Part shown: piece by piece, positions 62,918 to 64,000 of the stretch | How the letters are laid out: every line of letters begins with the position of its first letter | How positions within the stretch are numbered: position 1 is the stretch's first letter | NCBI RefSeq assembly: GCF_020151015.1 | Contig: NZ_CP083746.1 | Coordinates: 248,001 to 312,000 of the forward strand | Source: Pseudomonas sp. p1(2021b) | Lineage (GTDB): Bacteria > Pseudomonadota > Gammaproteobacteria > Pseudomonadales > Pseudomonadaceae | Length of the DNA stretch: 64,000 bases | Direction of reading: 5' to 3' | Made by a program: the position numbers and the translations under genes | The notes under the pieces: generated by a model | What the model was told of the DNA's origin: nothing | The model's database searches: none | The model's input: only the letters and a program-made list of their open reading frames with translations

Positions 62918-64000
62918 TCAGGCCACCGGCCCACGTGGATAGCGCTTGAGGCGCTCGGCCAGTTCGCGTCCCGGGATCGGCCGGTCGAACAAGTAGCCCT
63001 GGCCGACATCGCAGCGGTGCCGGCGCAGGAAGGCCAGCTGTTCGGCGGTCTCGATGCCCTCGGCGACCACCTTGAGCTTGAGGTTGTGGGCCATGGCCAC
63101 CACCGCCGAGGTGATCTCCATGTCGTCCTGGTTGTCGGGGATCTCGTTGATGAAGCTGCGGTCGATCTTGATGATGTCGATCGGAAACTTCTTCAGGTAG
63201 CTCAGCGACGAATAGCCGGTGCCGAAATCATCCATCGCCAGCATAAGGCCCAGGGCCTTGAGCTCGTCGAGCTGGCGGTGGGTGTCTTCGGTGGCTTCCA
63301 GCAACAGGCCCTCGGTCAGTTCCAGTTCCAGCAGATGTGGCGGCAGCGCTTCTTCACGCAGGATGGTGCCGATCGAGCTCACCAGGTCGGGGTCGGAGAA
63401 CTGCTTGGGCGAGAGGTTGATCGCCACGTGCAGACTGCCCACGCCGGCGCTGCGCAGCTGCTGGCTCATGCGGCAGGCCTGGCGTACCACCCATTTGCCG
63501 ATGGGGATGATCAGGCCGGTTTCCTCGGCCACGCTGATGAACTGGTCCGGGCGGATCATGCCGCGTTCGGGGTGGTTCCAGCGCAACAGCGCCTCCAGGC
63601 CCAGCAGGCGCCCGCTGCGCAGGCACAGCTTGGGCTGGTAGAAGACCTCCAGCTCGTTCTGGGCTAGCGCCCGGCGCAGGTTGTTCTCGACGAACAGCTT
63701 GTAGCTGGCCTCGGCGTTCAGCACCTCAGTGAACACCTGCACCTGATGCTTGCCGTTGGCCTTGGCCTTGTGCAGGGCCAGGCCCGCGTTCTTCATCAGG
63801 CTCTGCGGGTCGCTGCCGTGCAACGGTGCACAGGCCAGGCCGACGGAGGCGGTGACGTTGATCAGCTGGTTGTCGACGAACATGGGTTTGTCGAGGGTAC
63901 GCAGCAGTTGCAGGGCGACCTGCTGGCCGGCTTCCAGGGTAGTGTCGTCGAGCAGCACGGCGAACTCGTTGCTGGCGAAGCGCGCCAGGACGTCGTCGCC
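62918..64000 (-). CDS. GGDEF/EAL cyclic-di-GMP protein (3' part; 5' end outside window)
   Basis: The 360 visible residues include the end of a GGDEF domain and a full EAL domain. The GGDEF signature reads ASNEF, so cyclase activity is probably lost. The EAL domain is intact: LEALLRWNHPERG, NLSPKQF, ELTEGLLLE, MDDFGTGYSSLSYLKKFPIDIIKID and VVAEGIE, so c-di-GMP phosphodiesterase activity is likely. N-terminal sensory domains would lie to the right of the window. Confidence 0.93.
   Translation of the reverse strand, partial: GDDVLARFASNEFAVLLDDTTLEAGQQVALQLLRTLDKPMFVDNQLINVTASVGLACAPLHGSDPQSLMKNAGLALHKAKANGKHQVQVFTEVLNAEASYKLFVENNLRRALAQNELEVFYQPKLCLRSGRLLGLEALLRWNHPERGMIRPDQFISVAEETGLIIPIGKWVVRQACRMSQQLRSAGVGSLHVAINLSPKQFSDPDLVSSIGTILREEALPPHLLELELTEGLLLEATEDTHRQLDELKALGLMLAMDDFGTGYSSLSYLKKFPIDIIKIDRSFINEIPDNQDDMEITSAVVAMAHNLKLKVVAEGIETAEQLAFLRRHRCDVGQGYLFDRPIPGRELAERLKRYPRGPVA

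Overview
The window looks like chromosome of a Pseudomonas of the P. putida group. The evidence is the GC-rich coding style, the order of the choline/betaine/carnitine genes, and 13 pairs of the inverted REP palindromes typical of this group (families built on 'GTAGGAGCGGCCTTG' and 'GTGGGAGCGGG'). This placement comes from recalled gene order and motifs, not from a database search.

Layout. 1-1963 is the end of a genomic island. Its tyrosine integrase (481-1800) faces the 3' end of tRNA-Thr(TGT) (1964-2039), and the rest of the island lies to the left of the window. 2127-3594 holds two small lipoproteins and a Cro/CI-type regulator paired with a DUF2975 membrane protein. 3962-10246 holds a methyltransferase, a four-gene polar amino-acid ABC transporter and the GABA permease gabP. 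10346-11803 holds a hypothetical gene, a toxin/antitoxin pair and tRNA-Phe(GAA). 11894-15476 is asmA-mutY-yggX, translationally coupled. 15763-18582 is hisB-hisH-hisA-hisF.

18712-57370 is nearly all one metabolic programme. It contains choline/betaine uptake (cbcXWV), serine deaminase, the AraC/GATase activator gbdR, and carnitine uptake and breakdown (caiX-cdhC-cdhA-cdhB with cdhR). These are followed by a dipeptidase, an unknown DUF5943-type protein, dimethylglycine demethylation (dgcA, dgcB, dedicated etfA/etfB), betaine demethylation (gbcA/gbcB), threonine aldolase, glyA, sarcosine oxidase (soxBDAG), purU and fdhA. Carnitine and choline therefore converge on glycine betaine, then dimethylglycine, sarcosine, glycine and serine, and the serine is deaminated to pyruvate. 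The released methyl groups leave as formaldehyde or C1-folate and are oxidised to formate. Three things in this block do not obviously belong: a secreted metzincin protease with a crystallin-like tail (25812-27410), a TIGR02449/zapA pair, and a McpH-like chemoreceptor.

57520-64000 is ordinary chromosome: a DUF2780 protein, an APC permease, a YihG-type acyltransferase, a retropepsin-like protein, a glutathione transferase, msrA, and the 3' part of a GGDEF/EAL gene that runs off the right edge.

The most unusual non-coding structure is a run of four degenerate ~98-bp repeats (40766-41301) between the convergent ends of etfB and gbcA. Each unit carries a DnaA-box-like TGTGGATAA and a perfect TTGATCAA palindrome. 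Also notable are three GTCGYAW boxes at an exact 21-bp period between cbcX and sdaA, a likely AraC-type operator, with related 21-bp pairs before gbcA, fdhA and perhaps other genes of the pathway.
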